64,000 bases of DNA from Vibrio hepatarius (GTDB lineage Bacteria; Pseudomonadota; Gammaproteobacteria; Enterobacterales; Vibrionaceae): NCBI RefSeq assembly GCF_018860525.1, contig NZ_JAHKPM010000069.1, positions 62,001 through 126,000 of the forward strand, written 5' to 3'. Positions within the stretch are counted from its first letter, which is position 1. Every line of letters begins with the position of its first letter. Of this stretch, positions 47,026 to 55,163 are shown in pieces. The notes beneath the pieces were generated by a model, which was not told where the DNA came from, ran no database searches, and saw only the letters and a list, made by a program, of their open reading frames with translations. Position numbers and translations under genes: made by a program.

Positions 47026-48417
47026 ATGTCTCATACTGTGGAAAAAGTCAGTGGCTCTTCAATGGCAGACTTTGATGCTGTGTTGGATAATATTATTCTC
47101 AAACCAGAGCCTAAAGCTAGGTATAACAGGATCCTAGTTGTGCCAGCATACCAAGGTATAACAGACGCTCTTTTAGAGAACAATACTACGCATGAGCCTG
47201 GTGTGTATCAATATACTCTGAGTGGAGGCTGCATTTGGGAAAGTAAACTCGACAGTGTCATTCAAAGGTTACTATTGGTGAACGAGAGTTTATTTGCCGA
47301 TCCAATGTTACGTAGAAAAGCGGATGATTTCATTTTAGAACTTGTGGCTTGTACTCGTCAGTGGATTCGAGATCATTTATCAATGAACCATAGCGAACAC
47401 AATTCATCTAATTATTGCTTTTGGAACCTAATTCGAGAGCGACTAGCATCCATAGGCGAAGCCCACAGTGCTTATAATACTGCGCTGAAGGCCAAACGTT
47501 ATGGTGTTCAAACAAAATTTATAGATTTAGCCGGTTCCCCGAATGAATTGCGTAAATCACTTGATTGCCAAGTATGGAGTAACCTCGGTGCACTAGATTT
47601 AAGCAATGAGCTTCCTATAGTGACCGCGTATGCATCATGTGAAATGAATAACCATTGTCAAAATGATCGCCGTTACGGAGACTTGACTCTAAGCAGAATA
47701 GCCGCCTTAACAGACGCGAAACAGGCTATCATACACAAATCTCACCACGTGAGTTCGGGTGATCCCGCGCTAATTGGCGCTGAACAGGTAAGCCCTCTTG
47801 GTAACTCAAGCTACCAAGTTGCAAATCAACTGTCAGCGTTATCAAATGAAGTTGTCCATCCAGCAGCAATCGAAGAACTATCTCAAAAAAATATAGACCT
47901 TCGAGTTAAATGCACTTTTGAGCCAGAGCACCCTGGGACTTTCATTAGCTGTAGCCACCACCCAGAAAAGCCAAAAGTTGAAGTAATTTCAGGAAAAGAA
48001 GATGTATGTGTTTTAAGAGTTTGGCTAACGGATAATAATGTAGATTTAGATACTCTAGAGTATCAACTCCTAGCATTACCAAGTATTAGTCTATTGCATC
48101 ATGATGCTCTTGACAAAGTAGTGAGTTACTACTTTGATTGTTCAGCACATAATTGGGGGGAAATATTCACCAAAGTAAAAAAATTATTACCTAATAATGA
48201 GTTAAATGTCCAACGAGTCGCTTTACTTTCAGTACTTGGCACCAAAATAGATTCTGAGCAGACTTTATCGGTAGGCTGTAGCGCTTTAGAAAAACATGGC
48301 ATATATCCTAAAAACACTCATTATTATCAAGATGGAAGCAGCGTGAGATTTGTTGTAGCAACGGCTCAATTTAAGGCAGCGCTATGCGCATTACATTATG
48401 CTTTTTTAAAACATTGA
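47026..48417 (+). CDS. Ectoine-type aspartokinase (Ask_Ect-like), orphan
   Basis: A 463-residue aspartate kinase like those encoded with ectABC. An N-terminal kinase domain starts VEKVSGSSMADFDAVLDN (the usual K-x-GGTS is changed to KVSGSS), the region RYGDLTLSRIAALTDAKQAIIHKSHHVSSGDP matches the family substrate and ATP segment, EVVHPAAIEELSQKNIDLRVKCTFEPEHPGT is strongly conserved, and the C terminus holds the ACT-like tail. It would supply aspartyl phosphate for ectoine synthesis. Ectoine genes are missing here, and several conserved residues are changed, so activity needs caution. AAGGAAGG precedes the ATG. Confidence 0.75.
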   Translation: MSHTVEKVSGSSMADFDAVLDNIILKPEPKARYNRILVVPAYQGITDALLENNTTHEPGVYQYTLSGGCIWESKLDSVIQRLLLVNESLFADPMLRRKADDFILELVACTRQWIRDHLSMNHSEHNSSNYCFWNLIRERLASIGEAHSAYNTALKAKRYGVQTKFIDLAGSPNELRKSLDCQVWSNLGALDLSNELPIVTAYASCEMNNHCQNDRRYGDLTLSRIAALTDAKQAIIHKSHHVSSGDPALIGAEQVSPLGNSSYQVANQLSALSNEVVHPAAIEELSQKNIDLRVKCTFEPEHPGTFISCSHHPEKPKVEVISGKEDVCVLRVWLTDNNVDLDTLEYQLLALPSISLLHHDALDKVVSYYFDCSAHNWGEIFTKVKKLLPNNELNVQRVALLSVLGTKIDSEQTLSVGCSALEKHGIYPKNTHYYQDGSSVRFVVATAQFKAALCALHYAFLKH

Positions 48418-48661
48418 TGCCTTATCAACAACCGCTATCGGAATACTATCAAATCTGCATCCGTCAGATATCAAATATCACTTCACCAACTCCCGCTGAC
48501 TTTGTGATGTAATAGGAAAAATTCGTCTAATAATTCAAAGCTTCCAGTTAATGCTCTTTCCAAAGGCGTAATGTGACCCAATTTAGGAAAAATACCGTGA
48601 AACGATCAACCAAAACTAACGATGTATTGAGCTAATGACAACGAATGACTCCGTAGCTCTG

Positions 48662-49111
48662 CTATGCCTGTAGTTGCAAGAAGTAATGGTACGTCCCTGA
48701 CTCCCTTTTATAACCTAAAGATTCATACAGTTTCTGGGCATTGCCATTGCTCTCAGCTGTCTCTAGGGCTAGACCTTTAACATCGTCCTTTAATCCCATT
48801 TCTTTAGCTGCATCCATTAGTTTCCTCGCTACTCCCTGTCTTCTTGCAGTGTCTGAAACAAATAAGTCGTTAAGGACCCAAGTTTTAGCAGCAGAAACAG
48901 AAGAAAAGCTTGGGTACAATTGAGTAAAACCTAAACCATTACCTTCATCATCAAGAGCAAGAAATATAACCGATTCATTATTATTTAAACGCGACTCAAT
49001 AAATTCACGAGCAACATTGAGGTCACTCTCTTGACCATAAAACACTCGATAAGCATCAAAAAGGGGAGAAATTATGTCTAATTGTCCAATTGTTGCTTTT
49101 ACTATTTCCAT
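48662..49111 (-). CDS. GNAT-family N-acetyltransferase (cassette gene)
   Basis: A 149-residue acetyltransferase from the ATG at 49111. The acetyl-CoA motif A is clear (LNDLFVSDTARRQGVARKLMDAA, about 83-105) and motif B follows (LETAESNGNAQKLYESLGYKRES). The substrate is unknown. It is the last cassette-like gene at the low-coordinate end of the array, all on the minus strand. No convincing attC follows it. Confidence 0.85.
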   Translation of the reverse strand: MEIVKATIGQLDIISPLFDAYRVFYGQESDLNVAREFIESRLNNNESVIFLALDDEGNGLGFTQLYPSFSSVSAAKTWVLNDLFVSDTARRQGVARKLMDAAKEMGLKDDVKGLALETAESNGNAQKLYESLGYKRESGTYHYFLQLQA

Positions 49112-49140
49112 GTACAAAATCCATTTTTTTTAGAAAGGTA

Positions 49141-49253
49141 TATCGCCCAATTAAGTAGTGAACAACGCAGACCACCATAATTTAAACCACTGTGCCGTAA
49201 ACACTTAAGCTAAATCAAACCGAAAGTGCCGAGCTTTGGTAATCCGCGTTAAA
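49141..49253 (-). repeat. attC site (integron recombination site)
   Basis: Immediately downstream of the VF530 gene. On the minus strand it begins with TTTAACGCG and contains CGGTTTGATTTAGCTTAAG and TGTTTACGGCACA, the central segment of Vibrio attC sites, and ends near CTTAATTGGGCGATA. The same central segment occurs at 50.70-50.83 kb. Confidence 0.75.
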
Positions 49254-49271
49254 TACTTTTTATACAACCAG

Positions 49272-49496
49272 TTACTGAGAACTAAATGTCTTAATATACA
49301 AAGCTTCAACCTTATCCCTTGCCCACTGAGTTCGACGCAAAAATTTTAAAGATGACTTAATTGAAGGATTATTATAGAAACAGTTAATTTGGATCTGAGC
49401 GTCCAAACCCTCCCAGCCATAATGCTCAACCAAGCGAGTAATAATCTTCTCTAACGTCAAACCGTGTAGAGGATTTTTGGGTTGTTCTTGGGTCAC
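49272..49496 (-). CDS. VF530 (DUF2132)-family small DNA-binding protein
   Basis: A 74-residue protein matching the VF530/DUF2132 family (NPLHGLTLEKIITRLVEHYGWEGL, FLRRTQWARDKVEALYI), a small helical fold reported to bind DNA and common in marine gamma-proteobacteria. It is a typical integron cassette gene here, with an attC right behind it. Confidence 0.85.
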   Translation of the reverse strand: MTQEQPKNPLHGLTLEKIITRLVEHYGWEGLDAQIQINCFYNNPSIKSSLKFLRRTQWARDKVEALYIKTFSSQ

Positions 49497-49564
49497 TATC
49501 GATTCCTAATATAAAAATAATTAGCGCAATTTTAGCAGAATAACCAAAACAATTTTGATATTTG

Positions 49565-49690
49565 AAACCAACGGCAGAAGTTAAGATCAATTCTAGCTCT
49601 CGCGTTCCATTCAGGCTCTGAAAGTTCTGGGCAAAAATTGTGCAATAAAGTGAAACCGAGCCAAATATTAGTAGTCCTGCTTTAGTACCT
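49565..49690 (-). repeat. Degenerate attC candidate
   Basis: Between the LysE and VF530 genes, the minus strand carries GGCTCGGTTTCACTTTATTG, GCAATAAAGTGAAACCGAGCC-like symmetry and a CTTAACTTCTGCCGTTGG end. The shape and place fit an attC, but the core GTTA is changed to GTTG. Confidence 0.35.
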
Positions 49691-49691
49691 G

Positions 49692-50330
49692 CTAGTCATT
49701 TTTTATTAAAGCTAACTTTGAACCAAAAACAATAAAAACTACACCTGTAATTGAGTTTAACCACACTTTAAACGTTGAACTATTAGTAGCTCTTTTAAAT
49801 TTTGAAAGCATCACAACCATCAGTGAGAACCACAATAAATTAACAATAGAATGAGCTGTGACTAAGGTATATGCACCTATTGCAGTTTCGTTTGCTGATA
49901 GAAACTGTGGGAAGGCAGCTAAATAAAATATTGATACTTTAGGGTTTAATACATTGGTTAGAAAACCCTCAAAGAATGCTACGCGCATTGAAGTGTTTTT
50001 GTGGTTACTTGGCTGAGTATAAATAGGAAGACTTTCAATTTTTTTGAAGGCACCAATTATCGCTTTGACTCCAACCCAAATTAAGTAGGCTGCACCTAAC
50101 ATTTTAAATATAAAGAATGCTTCAGATGATTGCACTAACAGTACGGAGATACCAAGAATTGATAGCGTGCCATGCACATAAAATGCCGCAACAAATCCCC
50201 ATATATTAGCAAAGCCTGCCTTTTTTCCTGAGACAGGTACAGTTTTAGCTATAAGAAAACCGTTAGGGCCAGGGGAGACCACCAGTAAGGTAGCAACAGC
50301 TATAAAAGTTAATACATTATTTATATCCAT
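49692..50330 (-). CDS. LysE/RhtB-family exporter
   Basis: A 212-residue inner-membrane exporter of amino acids or related metabolites. The conserved N-terminal VVSPGPNGFLIAK and FLTNVLNPKVSIFYLAAFPQF are typical, with about six hydrophobic segments. The ATG at 50330 overlaps by 10 bases the end of the PhzF fragment upstream, so both appear to be in one cassette. Substrate unknown. Confidence 0.88.
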   Translation of the reverse strand: MDINNVLTFIAVATLLVVSPGPNGFLIAKTVPVSGKKAGFANIWGFVAAFYVHGTLSILGISVLLVQSSEAFFIFKMLGAAYLIWVGVKAIIGAFKKIESLPIYTQPSNHKNTSMRVAFFEGFLTNVLNPKVSIFYLAAFPQFLSANETAIGAYTLVTAHSIVNLLWFSLMVVMLSKFKRATNSSTFKVWLNSITGVVFIVFGSKLALIKND

Positions 50331-50677
50331 ATAAGGAAGTCCAATTCAACTGTAGATTCATTAATGAACGCCGTTAAAGTTCCCGACAGTGTATCAAAGT
50401 TAACACTATCACCTGACTTTACTTGCCCACGCTCCTTAAGAATATGCGCAACAGCAAGTGTTCCATGACCACACAATTTCACCTCTGTCTTAGGTGTGAA
50501 CCACCTTAACGTCATGTCTGAAAGCGCTAAAAATGCAGTTTCAGATACTGCCATTTCTTCAGCAATTGAAAGCATTAAGCTTTCACTTAAGGCATTGGTT
50601 GTTATACAGACTCCAGCAGGGTTTCCTTTGAACACATCTGTTGTAAATGAATCAACCTGATAAACATCTAAATCCAT
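50321..50677 (-). pseudogene. PhzF-family isomerase, C-terminally truncated
   Basis: The N-terminal 118 residues of a PhzF-like protein (family length about 260-290): YQVDSFTTDVFKGNPAGVC, the catalytic Glu in AVSETAFL, and LCGHGTLAVAHIL are present. The sequence then stops after VELDFLIWI, where the LysE start codon overlaps. The second half of the fold is missing, so it should be non-functional as an isomerase. GGAG precedes the ATG. Confidence 0.8.
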
Positions 50678-50699
50678 TCGTTCTCCAAATTTGATAAAG

Positions 50700-50834
50700 T
50701 CGCGTTAAGATGTGATCAATGCAGCTAACTAGGGCTAAGTCATTGTGCCGTAACACTAAAGCTGAATCAAACCAAAAATGCTAAGTGTTGTAAACCCATC
50801 TTCAATGCCGGCATGGCGCTGAATTCAACGTTAG
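50700..50834 (-). repeat. attC site (integron recombination site)
   Basis: Overlaps the last codons of the nucleotidyltransferase gene. On the minus strand it starts with CTAACGTTGAATTC, has the central TTTTTGGTTTGATTCAGC and TTACGGCACAATG (shared with 49.14-49.25 kb), and ends near CTTAACGCGAC. Confidence 0.7.
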
Positions 50835-51293
50835 TTCTTGTATATCAATTAAATCGACTTCCCTACCCAATATTCGCTTATAGTCTACTAAATGATGAAC
50901 GGGGATGACTGGCAATTCGACGCCTTTGTAATCTTTAATCACTGATTCTGAATAGTGGATTTCAAGCTGGTACCAAGAGCCATCTAAAGCCGACTGTATC
51001 TTCGTATGTTGAGATAAGCCTATTTCAATTTTTTGATTTTGGTAAACCAACTGGAAATACTCTAGATCCCAACCGTATTCGGCGTAATGGGTTAACGGTT
51101 TAGATATGAATTGCGATACTTGTTCCAATATCTTGCTTGCGTCGACATTGTGGATATAAAGATCTATATCTGCAATTTCACGGCTACCTCCATGAATAGT
51201 TGCAGCTAGCCCACCAACAATTTGATACTCAACACCCTCAGTTTCCAAAAGTCCTTTGAGCCACTTCAAAGCTACTATTACTTTTTCACTCAT
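50802..51293 (-). CDS. Nucleotidyltransferase-fold protein (MNT-like), cassette gene
   Basis: A 163-residue protein with the Pol-beta-type nucleotidyltransferase signature VGGLAATIHGGSREIADIDLYI (metal-binding D-x-D: DID), as in Mnt-type and aminoglycoside nucleotidyltransferase relatives. Relatives occur in toxin-antitoxin modules, as cassette genes and as resistance factors; no partner (HEPN) gene is next to it. Its end overlaps the attC. Confidence 0.75.
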   Translation of the reverse strand: MSEKVIVALKWLKGLLETEGVEYQIVGGLAATIHGGSREIADIDLYIHNVDASKILEQVSQFISKPLTHYAEYGWDLEYFQLVYQNQKIEIGLSQHTKIQSALDGSWYQLEIHYSESVIKDYKGVELPVIPVHHLVDYKRILGREVDLIDIQELTLNSAPCRH

Positions 51294-51309
51294 GTATTTC
51301 CCTTAATTT

Positions 51310-51507
51310 AACTTTACTCTGCACCATAACGCCACCATCAAACTTAAACCATTAGTTTGTATGCATAGAATTATAATAGAACTAGGGAACTCGCTAGCCC
51401 AAACAAGACATCACACCTTTCTAACGACGATAATAGACCCGAAAGAGATGACAGATAAGGAGCAAAAGAGACAAGCATTGCGAATCAGCTCAAACGGTCT
51501 GTTAAAG
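51310..51507 (-). repeat. attC candidate, possibly composite
   Basis: Starts at the stop codon of the NTP_transf_6 gene (TTTAACAGACC) and ends at GGTGGCGTTATGG near 51.32 kb; a second core-like GTTAGAA lies in between (about 51420). The ~190 bases may combine one attC with the rest of another. Confidence 0.45.
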
Positions 51508-52038
51508 TGCAACTCTCAAAGATGACCACCGAACTAGCCACCCTTTTGAATTTACTCGATTTTCAAACGTTTCTCGTGATCTCTTTGGGTTATATGTGAT
51601 GCAGTAATCGAATAGTGATTCAAAACCAAAAGAGGAAATACATTCGTACTGGTCCAGTCCAACTTTCCGAACAGCAACAGCCGTTTCTTTTTCAACCCAA
51701 AAGCTCATAGCGTCCAAAGTACTTAAATATGGCAGGTCTCCATTACGTTCGTGCATACTGGCTTGATTTCTCACCTGCCAATTTACTTCGGGCATACATT
51801 CTTTCAGTTTGGCTTCATAATTTAAGTAAGTATTTGAATCTAGTTCATGTTGCTCATAGTAGATAACATCAACATCGTTTAAAGGTGTTAGCGGATCAAA
51901 ATTATGTAACGAATCCCAAACCAAATTACGGACAAAGCCTGCGGCTATATAACATTGAGGTAAATTCAGTTTAGATACGCAATCTAACGCTGATAGCCTT
52001 ACTTGGTCTTGCTTAATAAGTTCGATTATTTTATCCAT
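51502..52038 (-). CDS. NTP_transf_6 nucleotidyltransferase-like protein, cassette gene
   Basis: A 178-residue protein of the NTP_transf_6 (PF06042) type: QCYIAAGFVRNLVWDSLH, the metal-binding LNDVDVIYYE and NWQVRNQASMHERNG are the typical motifs, with the D-x-D of the catalytic fold intact. Family members have unknown substrates. It is one of two nucleotidyltransferase-fold cassettes next to each other. Confidence 0.85.
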   Translation of the reverse strand: MDKIIELIKQDQVRLSALDCVSKLNLPQCYIAAGFVRNLVWDSLHNFDPLTPLNDVDVIYYEQHELDSNTYLNYEAKLKECMPEVNWQVRNQASMHERNGDLPYLSTLDAMSFWVEKETAVAVRKVGLDQYECISSFGFESLFDYCITYNPKRSRETFENRVNSKGWLVRWSSLRVAL

Positions 52039-52052
52039 GTTTGTCTTGCGCT

Positions 52053-52137
52053 ATAACGCTGCCTTAAGCCTAAAAAATAGTTGGCTAAACTTGTTGAGGC
52101 ACGAAACAAAACCAACTATTTTGTTCATCTTCACCCA
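52053..52137 (-). repeat. attC site
   Basis: Directly after the GNAT stop. A long stem (AAAATAGTTGG / CCAACTATTTTT) and the 3' end CTTAAGGCAGCGTTATAGC on the minus strand are typical; CAACAAGTTT is also shared with the attC at 54.63-54.72 kb. The outer 5' box is degenerate. Confidence 0.75.
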
Positions 52138-52617
52138 TTAAATTACCCAACAAAAGTATGGTCTCTGACCATCCATTCGTTCGACTAGTGCTCCTAACTT
52201 ATTGTAGAACTCATGTGCTTTGGTGTTATAAGGACTAGCTGTCCAAGAAATATGAGACGTTAATGACTTTTCCGCTTCTTTTTTCAAAGCATGCATAAGT
52301 TCAGCACCATACCCCTTTGACCGATGTCGACTAACAACCAGCAAGTCATCAAGCCAAATAGACGGATCACCACTAAAGGAAGAATAACGATAATGAAATA
52401 AAGCAAATCCTTGAACTTCGCTCTCGACTTCCAATAGCAAAGCATAAGCAAACGGATGCTCACTAAATAAGGTTCGTTCAATCTTCTCTGTGGTCGTTGA
52501 GACTTGACCGTCAAACCCTTTCATGCTTCGATCAAACTCAGCTTTATGTTCAATCAATTCTAGCAACTTGCTCGAGTCTTGTTTGATCGCTTTCCTTACA
52601 TTCACTGTGTTCTCCAT
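52138..52617 (-). CDS. GNAT-family N-acetyltransferase, cassette gene
   Basis: A 159-residue acetyltransferase with motif A (WLDDLLVVSRHRSKGYGAELMHAL, about 87-110) and motif B (WTASPYNTKAHEFYNKLGA). It resembles the diamine/aminoglycoside-type GNAT branch, but the substrate is open. GGAGAACAC upstream is a reasonable ribosome-binding site. It is followed by an attC. Confidence 0.85.
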   Translation of the reverse strand: MENTVNVRKAIKQDSSKLLELIEHKAEFDRSMKGFDGQVSTTTEKIERTLFSEHPFAYALLLEVESEVQGFALFHYRYSSFSGDPSIWLDDLLVVSRHRSKGYGAELMHALKKEAEKSLTSHISWTASPYNTKAHEFYNKLGALVERMDGQRPYFCWVI

Positions 52618-52937
52618 AAATAAACATTTTTGATTGTTGGTTAACCCTAAACTTAAATTTACAGCAAGTAACTTAAAGAAACTTACAGGGACAGGAACCT
52701 AAGTGAGACTATAAGAAATTTCATATCTGACAGTGCAAATTAATGAAAAAAATTACCATTTATATCGTATATACAAGAATATATGCTTGGGCGACACTAT
52801 GCCTTCGTACGCCAAAAGCGTACATTTACTGGGTTCATCAATATATTCTTTATCATCACACTTTAGGAGTATTTCCTCTTCATACTTACACAAAAAAAGA
52901 GCGTAGCAGTATGTGTCCACGTGTAGCTTTTTTAGGC
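52618..52937. other. Palindrome-rich intergenic segment
   Basis: 320 bases with a dispersed repeat at 52679-52712 and two imperfect palindromes: AAGAATATAT...ATATATTCTT with an inner TACGC/GCGTA (52776-52855), and CATACTT...AGTATG (52882-52914). The minus strand begins GCCTAAA after the GFA stop, which resembles an attC box. A frame spanning it on the minus strand is not credible. Confidence 0.4.
52679..52712 (-). repeat. Dispersed repeat, copy 1
   Basis: On the plus strand AACTTACAGGGACAGGAACC followed by TAAGTGAGACTATA; the second copy at 53826-53860 shares about 30 of 34 bases in the same orientation. Confidence 0.7.
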
Positions 52938-53357
52938 TCAACCACCCATTTCAGGAGCTATTATATCAAATTTTGGAACATCTATTGGGAACTGAGCCCA
53001 ACTTACTGCTTGGGCAGTATATATAAGCATATTCGGAAATAATTCCTCTTTATTTTGCAGGCACGATGCTGAAATACTGTAAAAATTCCCAACTTCACAG
53101 AATACAGCGACAGTGGTGCTGCATTTAATACAAAACATATGTTCCATATTTTTTCCAGAATCGCCTTTTCTAATAAAAATTGAAGCCTTCCCTTTCGTAA
53201 AACTAACACTATCTTTGGGGTACCAAACCCCAAACCATTTATCTGAATTTGTAACTCTTTGGCATGAAAGACAATAACAAAAAACTGAGTTTAGTGGGTC
53301 ACCCAAACACTCAAACTCAAGCTTTCCACATGCACATACTCCTAAACATTTTTCCAT
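52938..53357 (-). CDS. GFA/DUF636-like zinc protein, cassette gene
   Basis: A 139-residue protein of the GFA (Gfa-like, Mss4 fold) family with its zinc Cys pattern: CACGKLEFEC, FCYCLSCQR and FCIKCSTTV. Named after a formaldehyde-activating enzyme, most members have no proven reaction. It is in cassette orientation, flanked by the two copies of a dispersed repeat. Confidence 0.82.
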   Translation of the reverse strand: MEKCLGVCACGKLEFECLGDPLNSVFCYCLSCQRVTNSDKWFGVWYPKDSVSFTKGKASIFIRKGDSGKNMEHMFCIKCSTTVAVFCEVGNFYSISASCLQNKEELFPNMLIYTAQAVSWAQFPIDVPKFDIIAPEMGG

Positions 53358-53955
53358 TTCAGTTTTCCATTGTAATTTTTATAGCCTAACATTCTTAATA
53401 ACAGGCATTCTCGTTTTTCGATCTACCTGACTTCCGATAAATTTACCATAACTACTAAAATTAAAGTAAATATAAAAATTATATATTATGGTATCATATA
53501 ATAATCTGCCAGCATGTTATCTCTTTTTTATAATATATGTTATCTAAGATATGAGCAGCACTAATCCCCTAAAGTTATGAGAATACACCTTAATTTTATT
53601 TTTTGAGTAATGATTGGAGAAGAATAAAATAGGCTGGAGAAAAGTGATTAAGCAGCTTTTATAAAAAATAAAGAAAACGAACAAAACACACGGAGTGAAA
53701 CTTGAAGTAAGTTCACCCCGCGTGTGGAGTAGTTCTAAAACAGATTGTTGTGTGATAGAAGTTGATAACTTAAAGATTTTTAGCCAACTATCATCTACTA
53801 TACTTTTTAACACAACTTACAGGCCAACTTACAGGGACAGACACCTAAGTAAAACTATACTTATTTTAGGCGTGTGTCCTCTTTTACTTGGGAACGCCAA
53901 ATGAGACGGTAACAAGAACAGAAAAGAGTTTTAATAGGGTATTTTAATTATGTAC
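53358..53955. other. Intergenic segment between cassette genes
   Basis: About 600 bases without a credible gene. It contains an imperfect palindrome CACACGGAGTGAA...TTCACCCCGCGTGTG (53687-53726) and the REP-like unit at 53826-53880. The part 53400-53640 is AT-rich. A minus-strand frame of 89 codons here shows no ribosome-binding site. Confidence 0.4.
53826..53880 (-). repeat. Dispersed repeat copy 2 with inverted partner
   Basis: AACTTACAGGGACAGACACC-TAAGT is followed 20 bases on by its inverted partner TTAGGCGTGTGTCC, giving a 14-bp stem with two mismatches. GGACACACGCC / GAGGACACAC also recurs at 46.75 kb. The structure is that of a REP-like unit or a terminal remnant of an IS200/REP-associated transposon. 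Confidence 0.6.
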
Positions 53956-54597
53956 TCAGTACTTAACTTGTATTGATACACCTAACCAAGATGCTCCTTC
54001 ACGCTTATTGGCTGTAGAGTGCCAATTCTCGATGAAATCCCACGCAGCACTACTACCGGCAATATCTGAGTCAAACCAGTAACCTTGTGCATCGTTAAGT
54101 ATGTAATGTAAAGAATCATTCACCGAGATAACTGATATCAACATTGTTTTGGCTGGTGTAGACCTGCCCAACGACAAAGTTTTTGTAGAAACACCTAATT
54201 TTTCAATGAGTTGAAATTCGATAGGGAACGCTCGGCGCAAATACTCACTCGTTTGCTCATCTCGAATAATAACCTCACAATCCAAACCAAATTGACGAAG
54301 AACATACAGCATAGCTCCTAGTGAATTATAGCCAGAATGTTCTATATAATCCGGGTTCTCGCCTGGAGTAATTATTCCCGTGACTTTATAGAGTTCCAAA
54401 GCGAGGTCTTTTAATTCCTCTAGATCACTAATTTCAATAGTAGAGCCCGTAAATGCGACCTCTTTCGCATCGTATTTGTTTAGCTCAAAAGACGAAGTAA
54501 GAGGTAGCTTATTTAACCTTTTTAAACATGCAACAATACAATAAGGCCCGCAATACAGACTTCCTTCTGGCTGCCTCATTTTTGGAAAGATACTCAT
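53956..54597 (-). CDS. C39-like cysteine-peptidase-fold protein, cassette gene
   Basis: A 213-residue soluble protein from the ATG at 54597 (GAGGG upstream; earlier in-frame Mets fall in the attC of the preceding cassette). It has a papain/C39-type start PEGSLYCGPYCIVACLKRL with the Gln/Cys arrangement of peptidase_C39-like proteins, and the second active-site part LHYILNDAQGYWFDSD (His and Asp) near residue 180. No signal peptide or transporter part is present, so it is not a classical bacteriocin exporter. The target is unknown. Confidence 0.65.
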   Translation of the reverse strand: MSIFPKMRQPEGSLYCGPYCIVACLKRLNKLPLTSSFELNKYDAKEVAFTGSTIEISDLEELKDLALELYKVTGIITPGENPDYIEHSGYNSLGAMLYVLRQFGLDCEVIIRDEQTSEYLRRAFPIEFQLIEKLGVSTKTLSLGRSTPAKTMLISVISVNDSLHYILNDAQGYWFDSDIAGSSAAWDFIENWHSTANKREGASWLGVSIQVKY

Positions 54598-54624
54598 AAC
54601 ACCCTCGAAATTCATATGAAGAAA

Positions 54625-54721
54625 TAACGCCCACATTAAGCGGACTAAAATTGTTTGCCAAACTTGTTGAGGAACGAAACATAGCAAACTGTTTTAGTTG
54701 TGTTTAAATGACTTGTTAGGC
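54625..54721 (-). repeat. attC site (well conserved)
   Basis: A textbook integron site: on the minus strand GCCTAAC at the start, GGGCGTTA at the end, and a long stem ACTAAAACAGTTTGC / GCAAACAATTTTAGT. It lies between the VOC gene and the C39-like gene, in the orientation expected for the minus-strand cassettes. Confidence 0.9.
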
Positions 54722-54728
54722 AACTATT

Positions 54729-55100
54729 TTATTGGTGACGAAATGATCGGCTTGAAATACTCACTGAATTTCCATCAGGGTCTTTTGTATTTGAAAACAC
54801 GTAACCATTTGCTTTATGTATTGGGCCAAATTTAACGCCTAACTCTGAAAGCTTAGATTTGAACATAGTGACATTTTCTACATGAAATGTAAGTTTAACT
54901 GCAACCTGACCGAGCTTTATGCTTTTAGCTGCTTGATGAATAAGAATAGATGAACCGCCATTATTAGGAACAAGCTCAATTAAGCCATCGACAACTTCAC
55001 CGGTTGTTTGAAAGTTGAAATATTTACTATAAAAGTCTGCCGTTGTTTCCATATTACGAGCATAAATCATGATCGTACCAAGTGATGCATCCATATTCAT
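54729..55100 (-). CDS. VOC/glyoxalase-like protein, cassette gene
   Basis: A 123-residue protein of the vicinal-oxygen-chelate superfamily (bleomycin-resistance/glyoxalase type): GTIMIYARNMETTADFYSKY at the start and VFSNTKDPDGNSVSISSR at the end. The domain is single. It may detoxify or bind a small molecule; ligand unknown. ATG at 55094 with GGAATG upstream is an alternative start. It precedes the conserved attC. Confidence 0.85.
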   Translation of the reverse strand: MNMDASLGTIMIYARNMETTADFYSKYFNFQTTGEVVDGLIELVPNNGGSSILIHQAAKSIKLGQVAVKLTFHVENVTMFKSKLSELGVKFGPIHKANGYVFSNTKDPDGNSVSISSRSFRHQ

Positions 55101-55135
55101 TCCAAGTTCTGAGTAAAAATTATGTATCGTAAGTT

Positions 55136-55163
55136 GTCTAACAGTTATTATGCGCGTGGTTAG
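55136..55163 (-). repeat. attC remnant
   Basis: On the minus strand CTAACCACGCGCATAATAACT-GTTAGAC: both outer boxes are present but only 28 bases apart, against the usual 60 or more, so the middle has been deleted. Confidence 0.45.

Noticed and set aside
52743..53042. Plus-strand frame opposite the end of the GFA gene and its 3' region
   Set aside because: It runs against a well supported cassette gene and across palindromic sequence; its composition is not that of a real protein.
54598..54687. N-terminal extension of the C39-like protein to an upstream start
   Set aside because: The additional codons lie within the attC of the preceding cassette; the ATG at 54597 has its own ribosome-binding site.
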